Positions 7,756 to 16,476 of a stretch of DNA of 34,924 nt are shown in pieces (position 1 is the first letter of the stretch; every line of letters starts with the position of its first letter). The translations under genes were made by a program, and so were the position numbers. Source of the DNA: Candidatus Cloacimonadota bacterium (GTDB taxonomy: Bacteria; Cloacimonadota; Cloacimonadia; Cloacimonadales; WRIO01); assembly GCA_009777575.1 (NCBI GenBank), contig WRLO01000032.1:1-34924 (forward strand), given 5' to 3'. The notes beneath the pieces are model-generated. The model worked only from the letters and a program-made list of their open reading frames with translations. It was not told where the DNA came from and searched no databases.

Positions 7756-9398
7756 TATTTGCCCCCAGTTTCGGCAGTAGTGTTTCCTTCACTACTTTTT
7801 GTATTTAGTAAATTTTTGTTTCGTCTGGTCATCGTTTGCACACATTCGCGACGCGGAATGATGACCGATATTCCTTGATAATCTATTTCTTCTTTATAGA
7901 TTTTTACTAATTCATCATGATTCTTTTTTAGAGGTGTGCAAACGCGGATATGCTCAGGATTAACCCCCATACTTTCGCAGATAGCTTCCAATTTGCCTAA
8001 TCCTGACGAATTTTGTCCGCCCGTCATTGCTGTAGTTTCATTGTCTAATATGATGATGACCATATTCGTGTTTTCGTTTACACAATCAAGTAATCCTGTC
8101 ATACCTGAATGGCTAAATGTCGAATCGCCAATTACTGCAATTGACGGGAATAGACCTGCATCAGCTGCTCCTTTGGCAAGAGTTATAGCCGCACCCATAC
8201 AAACACAAGTATCTATGGCATTATAAGGTGGTAAAACTCCCATTGTATAACAACCAATATCTGAAAAAACATGACCCTTTCCATATTTTTCGATGATGAC
8301 TTTTAATGCATTGAAAGAATCGCTATGAGGACATCCTAAACAAAATGCTGGTGGACGAGGAACTATACTGTTAGGGATATTCATACCTTCTTCGATTTTT
8401 AATCCAAGTGCTTTCCCTACATGGTCAGGATTTAATTCTCCATCTCTTGGTAATGTCCCATCCATACGACCTTTGATTAATTTTCCATTATCCAAAAATC
8501 CTCTGAGTTGCTCTTCTACTAAGGGTTGCCCTTCTTCAAGAACAAGAACAGATTCACATTCAGAAAACATTTTTTGAATGTGCTTTTTAGGTAAAGGATA
8601 CTGGCTGATTTTTAAAACAGGGTATGGACAGCCATCAGGATAATTTTCCATCAGATAATTGTAGGTCAAACCACAAGCTATAATACCCATTGACTTATCT
8701 TTACCATCAGTATATACATTGTAAGGGCTGTTTTCTGAAACTTCGACTAATGCTTCTTGTTTTTCTAATAAGAGTTTGTATCTTTTCCTTGCTATAAGCG
8801 GTAAAAGCACAAATCTAGTCTTATCTTCAGGTAAAGATATTTTGTTAAACTCCAATCTTTTTTCCCTTCTCTCTATGCCAGCTCGTGAATGAGCTAAACG
8901 AGTGGGAAATCTGACCATCACCGGTAATTCAAATTTCTCTGATAACTCAAAACCATAAAATGCCATATCATAAGCTTCTTGTTGGTTTGAAGGCTCTAAA
9001 AGTGGTAATAAAGAAAATTTTGCATAAAATCTTGAATCTTGTTCACATTGAGATGAGTGCATTGAGGGATCATCTCCTACTGCCACTATCAATCCACCGT
9101 TTGCACCTGTGAGAGCAGAATTGACAAAACCATCAGCAGCTACATTTACACCTACATGCTTCATCGTTACTATAGCTCTTTTCCCTGCATAAGACATGCC
9201 TAATGCTGTTTCCATTGCAGTTTTTTCATTGCATGACCAAACTCTGTGAATATCTTTTTCGATAGCTTCCTTATTCTTTTGAAAATACATGATTATCTCG
9301 GTGGAAGGTGTCCCAGGATACCCATAAGCTCCAGATACTCCCGCATCTATTGCACCCTGTGCAAAAGCTTCATCTCCGAGTAAGAGTAGTTTTTCCAT
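7755..9398 (-). CDS. iorA: Indolepyruvate:ferredoxin oxidoreductase, alpha subunit lacking the ferredoxin domain
   Basis: The protein has 547 residues. GGGGAG precedes the ATG by about seven bases. The N-terminus has the pyrimidine-binding part (AYGYPGTPSTEI), the middle has CLGCPH, and residues ~424-453 form the thiamine-diphosphate motif GDST...LDNETTAMTGGQ. It is the catalytic subunit for aryl-pyruvate oxidation with IorB. Typical IorA proteins continue into a C-terminal domain with two [4Fe-4S] ferredoxin motifs. Here, after PRRECVQTMTRR, the protein ends in a short low-complexity tail (ending ETGGK) without CxxCxxC. There is no sign of a nearby frameshifted ferredoxin segment: iorB begins at once. 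Electron exit must therefore use another carrier, or this is a distinct subtype. Confidence 0.9.
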   Translation of the reverse strand: MEKLLLLGDEAFAQGAIDAGVSGAYGYPGTPSTEIIMYFQKNKEAIEKDIHRVWSCNEKTAMETALGMSYAGKRAIVTMKHVGVNVAADGFVNSALTGANGGLIVAVGDDPSMHSSQCEQDSRFYAKFSLLPLLEPSNQQEAYDMAFYGFELSEKFELPVMVRFPTRLAHSRAGIERREKRLEFNKISLPEDKTRFVLLPLIARKRYKLLLEKQEALVEVSENSPYNVYTDGKDKSMGIIACGLTYNYLMENYPDGCPYPVLKISQYPLPKKHIQKMFSECESVLVLEEGQPLVEEQLRGFLDNGKLIKGRMDGTLPRDGELNPDHVGKALGLKIEEGMNIPNSIVPRPPAFCLGCPHSDSFNALKVIIEKYGKGHVFSDIGCYTMGVLPPYNAIDTCVCMGAAITLAKGAADAGLFPSIAVIGDSTFSHSGMTGLLDCVNENTNMVIIILDNETTAMTGGQNSSGLGKLEAICESMGVNPEHIRVCTPLKKNHDELVKIYKEEIDYQGISVIIPRRECVQTMTRRNKNLLNTKSSEGNTTAETGGK

Positions 9399-9707
9399 AC
9401 TTTTCTCCCCTAAAAAATTTTATTCTCCGGTAAAGATATTTTTTCAATAGATTTTTGGCAAGCATTATTTTTAAGCTAAAATAACATTATTTATTAATTT
9501 TATTTTTTTATTTAGATTTTTCCTTGCAGAATGGGGATATATACAATTTTTTCAATATTATAATCTGAAAAATTCAATAATTGTTGACATATTTCCATAT
9601 ATAAAAAATTATGGTAAAAATTACTAAAAATATATGTGTTTTGTGAAAAAAATATGAGGTAATGAGCGATACGAGTTGCTGAAAATCCTTATTGAAAAGG
9701 TGGTTTG
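9399..9707. promoter_or_regulatory. Divergent AT-rich intergenic region between iorA and yggT
   Basis: This is the only upstream region for both the minus-strand iorAB pair and the plus-strand yggT-divIVA operon, so promoters for both must lie here. A perfect TTGACA is at 9584-9589 on the plus strand. The -10 about 17 bases later (AATTAT/ATTATG near 9607-9613) is poor. I see no operator palindrome. Confidence 0.35.
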
Positions 9708-9965
9708 ATGTTTTTTAGAATTATAAGTCAGTTCTTAAACTGTTATGTGTATATTGTGATAATTCGGTCATTAATGTCTTGGTTTTCACCCCAAACCAAC
9801 AATCCTATATATAAAGTCTTGGTTGCTATGACAGAGCCTTTTCTTTCAAGGATTCGTGGATTTTTACCGGATCTAGGGGGTATAGATTTTTCACCTTTTA
9901 TCTTGATCATGCTCGTTCTCTTAATAAAGGATTTTTTACTCAGAAACTTATTTTTATCATCTTAG
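9708..9965 (+). CDS. yggT: YggT-family membrane protein
   Basis: The protein has 85 residues and two hydrophobic segments (about 5-25 and 60-80). Between them is the family pattern RSLMSWFSPQ...NPIYKVL..MTEPFLSRIRGFLP...GGIDFSPF. ATG 9708 is preferred over TTG 9705 because AAAGGTGG ends five bases before it. The family is integral to the inner membrane and is linked in various bacteria to osmotic tolerance or to division-site organisation; it is very often beside divIVA, as here (15 bases apart). The exact role is unknown. Confidence 0.85.
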   Translation: MFFRIISQFLNCYVYIVIIRSLMSWFSPQTNNPIYKVLVAMTEPFLSRIRGFLPDLGGIDFSPFILIMLVLLIKDFLLRNLFLSS

Positions 9966-9980
9966 AATTGGAGGGTTTTA

Positions 9981-11630
9981 GTGTTCGACAAAATAGAAAT
10001 TTCACCAGCTGATATCAGGCACAAGGAGTTTAAAACAAGTGCTATAGGCTACAATAAAGCAGAGATAAGGGATTATCTTGATATTCTTGCAGAGCATTTT
10101 GAGGATTTATATTCTCAAAGATTGATGAATAATAAAGAAACCCCACAAGTAAATGTATATGAAGATAGAACTCAAACTCAGATTGCTATGGAACAAATCC
10201 AAAAAAGAGAAGAACTCATCTCTAAAACATTGATTCAAGCCGAAAATACCCGCAATGAAATCATAAGAACTGCACAAAAAGAAGCAGATAATATATTACG
10301 CGACGCTGAATTATCAGCAAAAAAGGCAATTGACGAGACAAAACATTATTTAAATCTCATGAAACATGAATTTGTCAATCTTAAAGAAAATCATCGTCAG
10401 TTCTTGATCAATAGCCATTCTCAATTGAAAGGACAATTGACAAGATACGAACAAGATCACCTCTTCACTAAAGAAACAGAAGCAGAAATGGATAAAAAAT
10501 TTGACGAAATTAGCAGAATAAAAGTTGAACCTCATAGTAGAATTAGGGAAACAAATAGACCAGTTGAATCGCAGAATATTAAAATTGAAGATACTAAAAG
10601 TGTTTCAATAGGATCTTCAAACAGATATGAAGAACCAGTGAAACCCAAAGCAGAACCAGTTAAATATGAAGAACCTATTATTCCAGCACCCAAAAATATA
10701 CCCATTCGACAAGAAATAAAAGTTGAAGAACCAAGCAAAAGATATGAAGAACCAAATATCCCTCCAGCAGAACCTGTCAGAAAATATGAAGAACCTATCT
10801 CACCTCCACAGAAAAATATTGCTCACCAACCAGAAACAAGGTATGAAGAACCAAGTAGAAAATATGTTGAAACGAGTATCCCTACGACTATTCCAGTTAA
10901 AAATATTGCTGAACAAAAAAATATACAACATGACTTAAGAGTAGAAGAACCTTCTAGGGTTTATGAAGAGCCAAGTTTACCTAACATAGAAAATATTTCG
11001 AATCATCAAGAAAATAGATATGAGGAACCAAGTAGAGTTTATGAGGAACCGAATATTGCTTTCGAAGAACCTGTCAGAATTTATGAAAACAATCAATCTT
11101 CAGATAATATTCATAGTGGGGGTTTTAAGGCTTCAGAACCTTATACTAGATACGAAGAACCCATTATTCCTCCCCCAGAACCCGAGTATTCACCTCCCTC
11201 TATTCCGCCTCCAATAAAGACAGCGAGAACTGCGGTAAATGATATTGAAATTGATGAACCAAGTTTCAGATTTGAAGAGCCTACCAGACAATCAGCCGAA
11301 TCATATTCGATGCCTCCTCTTACACCCCCTCCAGATAATATAATAGGTGCATCAGGAGCCAATAAAGCTCCCAAAGAACCAGTAAGAAAGACAGAAACAC
11401 CGTTGACTTTCGAAGAAAGTGAACCAAGTTTTAAATTTGAGGACCCTCATAGATTCCAAGAAGATCTCGATTTTAGGTTTGATGATTCAAATCTAATGAA
11501 TTTAGATGCAAACTCACATTTTGATGATTTTGACAAGATAAATTCAGAAACATTAAATTTATTTAAAGAAACAAATAAAAAGAAAAAGGAACCAGACGAT
11601 GACCCCCCAGCAATACAATTCCACTCTTGA
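9981..11630 (+). CDS. divIVA: DivIVA-domain protein with a long YEEP-repeat tail
   Basis: The start is GTG 9981 behind GGAGGG. Residues 1-~60 are a clear DivIVA N-terminus (ISPADIRHKEFKTSAIGYNK, then IRDYLDILAEHFEDLY), the membrane-curvature-sensing part. A coiled-coil stretch follows to ~175. From ~214 to ~510 the chain is a low-complexity array of [YFVI]EEP motifs: RYEEP, KYEEPIIP, VEEPSKRYEEPNIP, VYEEPSLP and others, at least a dozen, with proline spacers. The last 40 residues are acidic. Normal DivIVA proteins have ~150-250 residues; this one has 549. The tail looks disordered and multivalent, perhaps a docking array at poles or septum (inference). The gene overlaps pnp by 32 bases. Confidence 0.85.
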   Translation: MFDKIEISPADIRHKEFKTSAIGYNKAEIRDYLDILAEHFEDLYSQRLMNNKETPQVNVYEDRTQTQIAMEQIQKREELISKTLIQAENTRNEIIRTAQKEADNILRDAELSAKKAIDETKHYLNLMKHEFVNLKENHRQFLINSHSQLKGQLTRYEQDHLFTKETEAEMDKKFDEISRIKVEPHSRIRETNRPVESQNIKIEDTKSVSIGSSNRYEEPVKPKAEPVKYEEPIIPAPKNIPIRQEIKVEEPSKRYEEPNIPPAEPVRKYEEPISPPQKNIAHQPETRYEEPSRKYVETSIPTTIPVKNIAEQKNIQHDLRVEEPSRVYEEPSLPNIENISNHQENRYEEPSRVYEEPNIAFEEPVRIYENNQSSDNIHSGGFKASEPYTRYEEPIIPPPEPEYSPPSIPPPIKTARTAVNDIEIDEPSFRFEEPTRQSAESYSMPPLTPPPDNIIGASGANKAPKEPVRKTETPLTFEESEPSFKFEDPHRFQEDLDFRFDDSNLMNLDANSHFDDFDKINSETLNLFKETNKKKKEPDDDPPAIQFHS

Positions 11631-12522
11631 GTATTTAAAATCAAAAATACCTTTTCAGCCTTATTGTGCCATAATACTTGGGACAGGGCTTGGAAATTTA
11701 GCCAATGAAGTAAAAGGAATAGAATATTTACATTCATCAAATTCTATTGAAAATCAAGAACCTATTAGTTCGAGAGGTATTGAAAGCAAAATAGAAATAC
11801 CTTATAATGAAATACCCGGTTTTGTTAGTAGCACAGCTCCCAATCATTCTGGAGTATTGATAGCAGGATATTTGAGCAATACTCCTGTAATTGTCTTTAA
11901 AGGAAGATTTCATTATTATGAAGGCTATACGATGGAACAAGTTGTCTATCCTGTTCGTATGGCGAGAATGTTAGGAGCGAAATATTTATTTGTGACAAAT
12001 GCTTCTGGTTCAATCAATATCAGCATGAAACCGGGACAATTGGTAAACATAATTGACCATATAAATTTGATGGGTACAAATCCATTAATTGGGAAAAATC
12101 AACTTGCAGAACCAGTATTAATTGAAGGTAGAATGGTTAAAGAGTTTGGCACTCGTTTCCCAAGTATGCACAATCCTTATGACAAAAGATTATGTTCTTT
12201 AGCAATGTCAATAGCCAAAGATAATAATTTTTACCTGAAAAGAGGTATTTATTGTGCTGTTTCTGGACCTTCTATGGAAACAAAAGCCGAATGTCTCATG
12301 ATGAAGAATCTAGGAGCAGATATCGTAGGCATGTCTACAGTACCTGAGGTGATAGCAGCTGTTCATTGCGGATTAAAAGTATTCGGTGTATCAGTGGTAA
12401 CAAATTTAAGTAACATTTTCCATTCCAATCCTCATACTACTGATGAAATTTTAAAAAACGCAGAAAGAGCCTATAGCTACTTATCCTTGTTAATAAAAGA
12501 AATGTTAGAAAAAATAAAATAA
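11599..12522 (+). CDS. punA: Purine-nucleoside phosphorylase (trimeric type)
   Basis: The protein has 307 residues. It phosphorolyses purine (2'-deoxy)nucleosides to base plus (deoxy)ribose-1-phosphate in purine salvage. Family motifs: GTGLGNL near residue 29, NHSG (phosphate-binding His), GRFHYYEGY, VTNASGSIN, GPSMETKAE and VGMSTVPEV, then a late TNLSN. Between GTGLGNLANEV and EIPGF there is an insertion of ~20 residues relative to the mammalian-type enzyme, containing a run of polar residues. The ATG lies inside the end of divIVA with AAGGA eight bases upstream, indicating coupled translation. The symbol is by family; the substrate range is not proved. Confidence 0.9.
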   Translation: MTPQQYNSTLEYLKSKIPFQPYCAIILGTGLGNLANEVKGIEYLHSSNSIENQEPISSRGIESKIEIPYNEIPGFVSSTAPNHSGVLIAGYLSNTPVIVFKGRFHYYEGYTMEQVVYPVRMARMLGAKYLFVTNASGSINISMKPGQLVNIIDHINLMGTNPLIGKNQLAEPVLIEGRMVKEFGTRFPSMHNPYDKRLCSLAMSIAKDNNFYLKRGIYCAVSGPSMETKAECLMMKNLGADIVGMSTVPEVIAAVHCGLKVFGVSVVTNLSNIFHSNPHTTDEILKNAERAYSYLSLLIKEMLEKIK

Positions 12523-12560
12523 AAATCTGAAAACTTGAAAAATAGAGAGGAAAATTTCTG

Positions 12561-12950
12561 ATGGCAGAAAAGAATTTAAGTGATGAAAAATTGAAACATT
12601 ACGAAGAAATCTTATTGCAAGAAAAAGAAAATGCCCTAAAATTGATTGGGCAGTTGTCCGAAATGTATCGTAAAGGAGCAAAGGATAATTCTGGAGACTT
12701 ATCAGGTTATTCATATCATCAAGCAGATCAAGGTTCCGACACACATGAACAAGAAAAAACAGCTTATCTGATAGATACAGAGCAACAAAAAATGAAACAG
12801 ATAACTGTTGCAATAAAAAAGATTTATGACAAAAGTTATGGTATATGCGAAATATGTGGATGTCATATTCAAGATACAAGGTTAAAAATAATACCTTATG
12901 CACGATTTTGTATAGATTGTAAGACGAAAGAGGAGAAAAAAAAAAGATGA
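12561..12950 (+). CDS. DksA/TraR-type zinc-finger regulator
   Basis: The protein has 129 residues. It has an N-terminal helical hairpin, the family stretch GDLSGYSYHQADQGSDT (45-61) and a four-Cys zinc finger C96-x2-C99...C117-x2-C120. DksA/TraR proteins bind the secondary channel of RNA polymerase and change promoter output, commonly with ppGpp. The E. coli tip aspartates cannot be placed with certainty in this shorter form, so its effect on transcription is uncertain. GAGG lies upstream of the ATG. The stop overlaps the lspA start (ATGA); a DksA-like gene next to lspA is a recurring arrangement in other phyla. Confidence 0.85.
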   Translation: MAEKNLSDEKLKHYEEILLQEKENALKLIGQLSEMYRKGAKDNSGDLSGYSYHQADQGSDTHEQEKTAYLIDTEQQKMKQITVAIKKIYDKSYGICEICGCHIQDTRLKIIPYARFCIDCKTKEEKKKR

Positions 12951-13579
12951 ATAGAAAAAGTCCATTCAAATATTTGATACTGACTGCTGTAATAATTATC
13001 ATCGACCAAATTACAAAGATTGTGGTCAGGAACAAGATGGAATTATATCAATCAATCTCTGTGATTGGAGACTTTTTCAGACTTACCCATGTCGAAAATC
13101 CGGGTGCTGCATTTAGTATAGGTTTTGATTCTCCTTATGTGAATAGAATATTCTTTAGTATTCTTACTTTTCTAATGATTTTCTTTATTTTGTTTCTTTT
13201 GAAACAGTCAAAAAGTTTTTTAGAAAAACTATCCTTTTCTTTTGTTTTAGGCGGAGCCATTGGAAATCTAATAGATAGACTGATATTTGGAGCAGTAACA
13301 GATTTCTTCGATTTTGATTTCATTAATATCTTTGGTTTGGATAGATGGCCTGTTTTCAATATAGCAGATAGTTCTATCGTAGTAGGAGTGTTTATATTGC
13401 TTTATCATACTATCTTTTTTGAGATTCGTGATGTCAAAAAAGAAAATCTCTCCAATGACATGCCAGTCCCTGAGAAAAAAGATGATTTTGAGACAGACAC
13501 CAATGTTGAAGAGGAAGATTGTTTTGAATCTGGTGAAACAGACAAAGAAAACAAGGAAAACAACGAAACAGATTCATAA
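12947..13579 (+). CDS. lspA: Lipoprotein signal peptidase (signal peptidase II) with acidic tail
   Basis: The protein has 210 residues. It cleaves prolipoproteins in the inner membrane before the lipid-modified Cys; several such substrates are encoded in this window. Four membrane segments are visible (about 8-28, 66-86, 95-112, 138-157). Conserved patches: VENPGAAFS (49-57), GGAIGNLIDR (102-111), and the catalytic Asp pair, inferred as D119 (GAVTDF) and D141 (NIADSS). The usual length is ~160; after residue 160 there is a ~50-residue cytoplasmic, highly acidic extension with no family counterpart that I know. Start overlaps the upstream stop by ATGA. Confidence 0.93.
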   Translation: MNRKSPFKYLILTAVIIIIDQITKIVVRNKMELYQSISVIGDFFRLTHVENPGAAFSIGFDSPYVNRIFFSILTFLMIFFILFLLKQSKSFLEKLSFSFVLGGAIGNLIDRLIFGAVTDFFDFDFINIFGLDRWPVFNIADSSIVVGVFILLYHTIFFEIRDVKKENLSNDMPVPEKKDDFETDTNVEEEDCFESGETDKENKENNETDS

Positions 13580-13602
13580 TTTTTAATTTTAATGTGCAAA
13601 TA

Positions 13603-14376
13603 ATGAAACTTTCAGCTCTATCTCAGATATTATCACTGATATTTCTTTTTTTTTCAATTAGTCTTTTTGCACAGGCAACGACACCTATTGCAAATATATA
13701 TGAAAATTTTGATGTCTATATACAAAGACGAGTTACTGTCCAAGGTGTAGTCACAATCGGTGCAGATAGACTCGATGATACAAGGCTTTTAGCTTATATT
13801 CAAGATGAGTCAGGTCGCGGAATCCAGATTTTTGATGAAAATACCAATGCAATATACCAAAGAGATATAGTTCGGGGAAATTTATTGCGTATTTCTGGAG
13901 TGGTTTTTATGAACTCAGAAAATACAGCAATTTCTATAGAATTTATGAATGTAATAGATACCGAGCAAGCAATCCCCGTTACCAAACTGAGTTTTGAAGA
14001 AATACAAGATTTTCACAATTGGGAAGGAACTCACATAAAACTTAGTGGTAGATTGAGAAGTCATCCTGTCAGGCGAAATGATGGTTATGATTTAACACTC
14101 TGGAGCAAGGAGCTGAGCAATTTTGTGAGAGTCTTAGATACTACAGATATTAAAACTATACTTGATGACGAAAGATTGGATGTGTCAAATATAGCTTTGA
14201 AAAGCTCAATTGACCTGCATGGAGTTATCAGTGTTGAAAATAATCATAGTCTGATATTACCGGGTTATCAAGAAAGTTTTAGTGATTCAACGCTTGGAGC
14301 TGAAATAGTAAGGGTAATAGGATTGATATTATTGATCATCTTGGCAGCATTAGCTACAGAGCAGAGGAGCTTATAG
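13603..14376 (+). CDS. Exported OB-fold protein with C-terminal membrane anchor
   Basis: I do not recognise a named family. ATG 13603 begins a signal peptide (MKLSALSQILSLIFLFFSIS, cleavage after LFA-QA); GTG 13594 is the alternative, and neither has a clear Shine-Dalgarno. Residues ~30-115 resemble a secreted OB fold (RRVTVQGVVTIG, LLAYIQDESGRGIQIF, LLRISGVVF), and a second similar fold covers ~140-225 (THIKLSGRLRS, DLHGVISV). A hydrophobic helix at ~233-252 (VIGLILLIILAALA) just before the end suggests attachment to a membrane with the bulk outside the cytoplasm. It follows lspA by 23 bases and may belong to the same transcript. OB folds bind oligonucleotides or oligosaccharides; the ligand is unknown. 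Confidence 0.6.
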   Translation: MKLSALSQILSLIFLFFSISLFAQATTPIANIYENFDVYIQRRVTVQGVVTIGADRLDDTRLLAYIQDESGRGIQIFDENTNAIYQRDIVRGNLLRISGVVFMNSENTAISIEFMNVIDTEQAIPVTKLSFEEIQDFHNWEGTHIKLSGRLRSHPVRRNDGYDLTLWSKELSNFVRVLDTTDIKTILDDERLDVSNIALKSSIDLHGVISVENNHSLILPGYQESFSDSTLGAEIVRVIGLILLIILAALATEQRSL

Positions 14377-14388
14377 AGACTATATTTG

Positions 14389-14449
14389 TGGTTTTTATAT
14401 CCATGTATTTAACATAAATTTAGGTGGATGGTTAACATTGTAAAAACCA
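14389..14449. repeat. Inverted repeat downstream of the OB-fold gene
   Basis: TGGTTTTTA (14389-14397) and TAAAAACCA (14441-14449) are perfect 9-base reverse complements around 43 bases, beginning 13 bases after the stop. It may be a transcript-end structure; there is no T run directly after it. Confidence 0.35.
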
Positions 14450-14498
14450 AAGAATAAAACAACTTAAAAGGTTAAGATTTAATTAAAGGGAGTACTTT

Positions 14499-14921
14499 AT
14501 GAATAAAAAAATTAGGAAAATAGGTGTTATTGAGTTATTAATAGCTATTATTTTTCTATTGCTGTCATGTAATACTAATCCTCCTAATAACGATCCTAGA
14601 AATATCACTATCATTAATGTTGATGGGTTACTTGCTAGTATAGTCATTTGGGGAAATAATAACGAAGGAGTGATTGCTGCTTCAAGGGGTGCCTATATAG
14701 TTAATGGTAATGTAACACTTCCATTATACATTTCTGATAAATATGGTAATGTAAGCAATACTGATCTTATGTGGACTGGTTGGGGTACTCACAGAACGAA
14801 TCTTCGAGTATTTCATGAAGAAATTGTGATATTTTATTCTTTGGAATATTTTTTTACAAGTTCGAATTATGTTAGTCTAAATCAATTTACAGAATATCTT
14901 CGGATCCCCAGAAGAAATTAG
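14499..14921 (+). CDS. Small hypothetical lipoprotein
   Basis: The protein has 140 residues and I do not recognise it. The N-terminus is a lipoprotein signal (basic MNKKIRK, hydrophobic core, lipobox LLLSC at about residue 24). The mature part is short, rich in Asn and aromatic residues and probably beta-structured. AAAGGGAG lies upstream of the ATG with good spacing. It stands alone between the lspA operon and tuf. A perfect 14-base palindrome ACAGTTTAAACTGT follows at 14926-14939. Confidence 0.65.
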   Translation: MNKKIRKIGVIELLIAIIFLLLSCNTNPPNNDPRNITIINVDGLLASIVIWGNNNEGVIAASRGAYIVNGNVTLPLYISDKYGNVSNTDLMWTGWGTHRTNLRVFHEEIVIFYSLEYFFTSSNYVSLNQFTEYLRIPRRN

Positions 14922-15248
14922 GACGACAGTTTAAACTGTGGATAAATATAATTAAGATAGAAAAGAAGAATATATAAATATTTTTTTACATATCTTCATC
15001 AAAATTATCTATATATTAAATCAGATTACTGAATAAAAAAATAAATGTCGCTTATATTTACTAAAGAACTAATAAATATAGCTGATATGACAATTTGAAT
15101 AAAAAAATAAATATTTTTTCACCTCTATTTTCAAAAAAGTGTTGACAAAAATATGCCCTTGTATTTTTTTGACCCTTACAGGTAATTTTGTAACAAAAAT
15201 TGACCGAAGTAAAAGCAGAAAATGCTTATAGATCTAATGGAGGAACCC
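14922..15248 (+). promoter_or_regulatory. AT-rich leader/promoter region of tuf
   Basis: There is no gene in this ~330-base gap. It holds the palindrome at 14926-14939, two direct 17-base copies of TGAATAAAAAAATAAAT (15030-15046 and 15096-15112), TTGACA at 15142-15147 and TTGACC at 15169-15174. The -10 partners are weak (TATTTT near 15162 is too close; TAACAA at 15191). Transcription of tuf and probably of the whole ribosomal cluster should start here. Confidence 0.4.
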
Positions 15249-16433
15249 ATGGCAAAAGAAAAATTTGTCAGAAACAAACCCCATGTAAATGTGGGGACAA
15301 TAGGGCATGTTGATCATGGAAAAACAACCCTGACAGCTGCCATCACAAGCTATTTATCCAAGAGAGGAGGCGGTCAAGCGAGATCATTTGACTCGATTGA
15401 TAATGCCCCAGAAGAAAAAGAACGTGGAATCACCATCGCAACTTCACATGTCGAATATCAAACCGAAGCTCGCCACTATGCACATGTCGACTGTCCAGGT
15501 CACGCTGACTATGTAAAAAATATGATAACAGGAGCTGCTCAAATGGATGGAGCAATCCTTGTCGTAAGTGCCTTTGATGGTCCAATGCCTCAGACTCGCG
15601 AACATATTTTGTTAGCTCGTCAAGTAGGTGTGCCAGCTATGGTAGTATTTTTGAACAAATGCGACATGGTTGATGATGAAGAATTACTTGACCTTGTAGA
15701 ACTTGAAGTAAGGGATTTATTGAATAAATATAAATTTCCTGGTGATGATATTCCTTTTATTCGTGGTTCAGCTTTGAAAGGTTTGAATGAAGAACCAGAA
15801 GGTGAAGCAAAACTTCAAGAATTGATGGAAGCTGTGGACAATTATATCCCAACTCCTGAAAGAGAAAAAGATAAACCCTTCTTGATGCCTGTAGAGGATG
15901 TTTTTTCAATTCCTGGTCGTGGCACAGTCGCTACCGGAAGACTTGAAAGAGGAACAATCAAACTCAATGATAAAGCAGAAAGAGTAGGTATCCGTGAAAC
16001 TGTCGAAACAACAGTAACAGGTATCGAAATGTTCCGCAAGCTGATGGATGTATGTGAAGCTGGCGACAATGTTGGTCTTTTATTGCGCGGTCTCGGTAAA
16101 ACTGATGTTGAAAGAGGAATGGTTTTGGCAAAACCAAAATCCATCACACCTCATACTATCTTTAAAGGCGAGACATATGTATTGACTCAAAACGAAGGTG
16201 GTCGTCATAAACCTTTCTTTACTGGCTATAGACCTCAGTTTTATTTCAGAACTACAGATGTGACAGGATCATTGAATTTACCAGAAGGTGTAGAAATGGT
16301 TATGCCGGGGGATAATATCACGGTTTCTGTAGAGCTTATTCAGCCTATCGCAATGGAACAAGGACTTCGTTTTGCTATCCGTGAAGGTGGAAAAACCATC
16401 GGCGCTGGCGTTGTGGGTGAAGTAGTTAAATAA
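15249..16433 (+). CDS. tuf: Elongation factor Tu
   Basis: The protein has 394 residues from ATG 15249 ([10 protein letters not shown]), which has GGAGG five bases upstream; an in-frame ATG at 15222 would add a non-family extension. It is the GTPase that delivers aminoacyl-tRNA to the ribosome. Motifs: GHVDHGKTT (P loop), RGIT (switch I), DCPGHADY (G3), NKCD (G4), GSAL (G5), then domains 2 and 3 ([30 protein letters not shown]). It heads the ribosomal protein cluster, as is common. Confidence 0.98.
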   Translation: MAKEKFVRNKPHVNVGTIGHVDHGKTTLTAAITSYLSKRGGGQARSFDSIDNAPEEKERGITIATSHVEYQTEARHYAHVDCPGHADYVKNMITGAAQMDGAILVVSAFDGPMPQTREHILLARQVGVPAMVVFLNKCDMVDDEELLDLVELEVRDLLNKYKFPGDDIPFIRGSALKGLNEEPEGEAKLQELMEAVDNYIPTPEREKDKPFLMPVEDVFSIPGRGTVATGRLERGTIKLNDKAERVGIRETVETTVTGIEMFRKLMDVCEAGDNVGLLLRGLGKTDVERGMVLAKPKSITPHTIFKGETYVLTQNEGGRHKPFFTGYRPQFYFRTTDVTGSLNLPEGVEMVMPGDNITVSVELIQPIAMEQGLRFAIREGGKTIGAGVVGEVVK

Positions 16434-16476
16434 ATTGGGAATTACGGATTAGTTCTCAGAATAAAGACTTTAAAAA

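Noticed and set aside
7755..7830. Frameshifted ferredoxin domain at the end of iorA
   Set aside because: No CxxCxxCxxxC-like segment is visible in other frames and iorB starts directly at the stop.
10723..11217. Small repetitive frames in the divIVA tail
   Set aside because: They are out-of-frame readings of the YEEP repeat.
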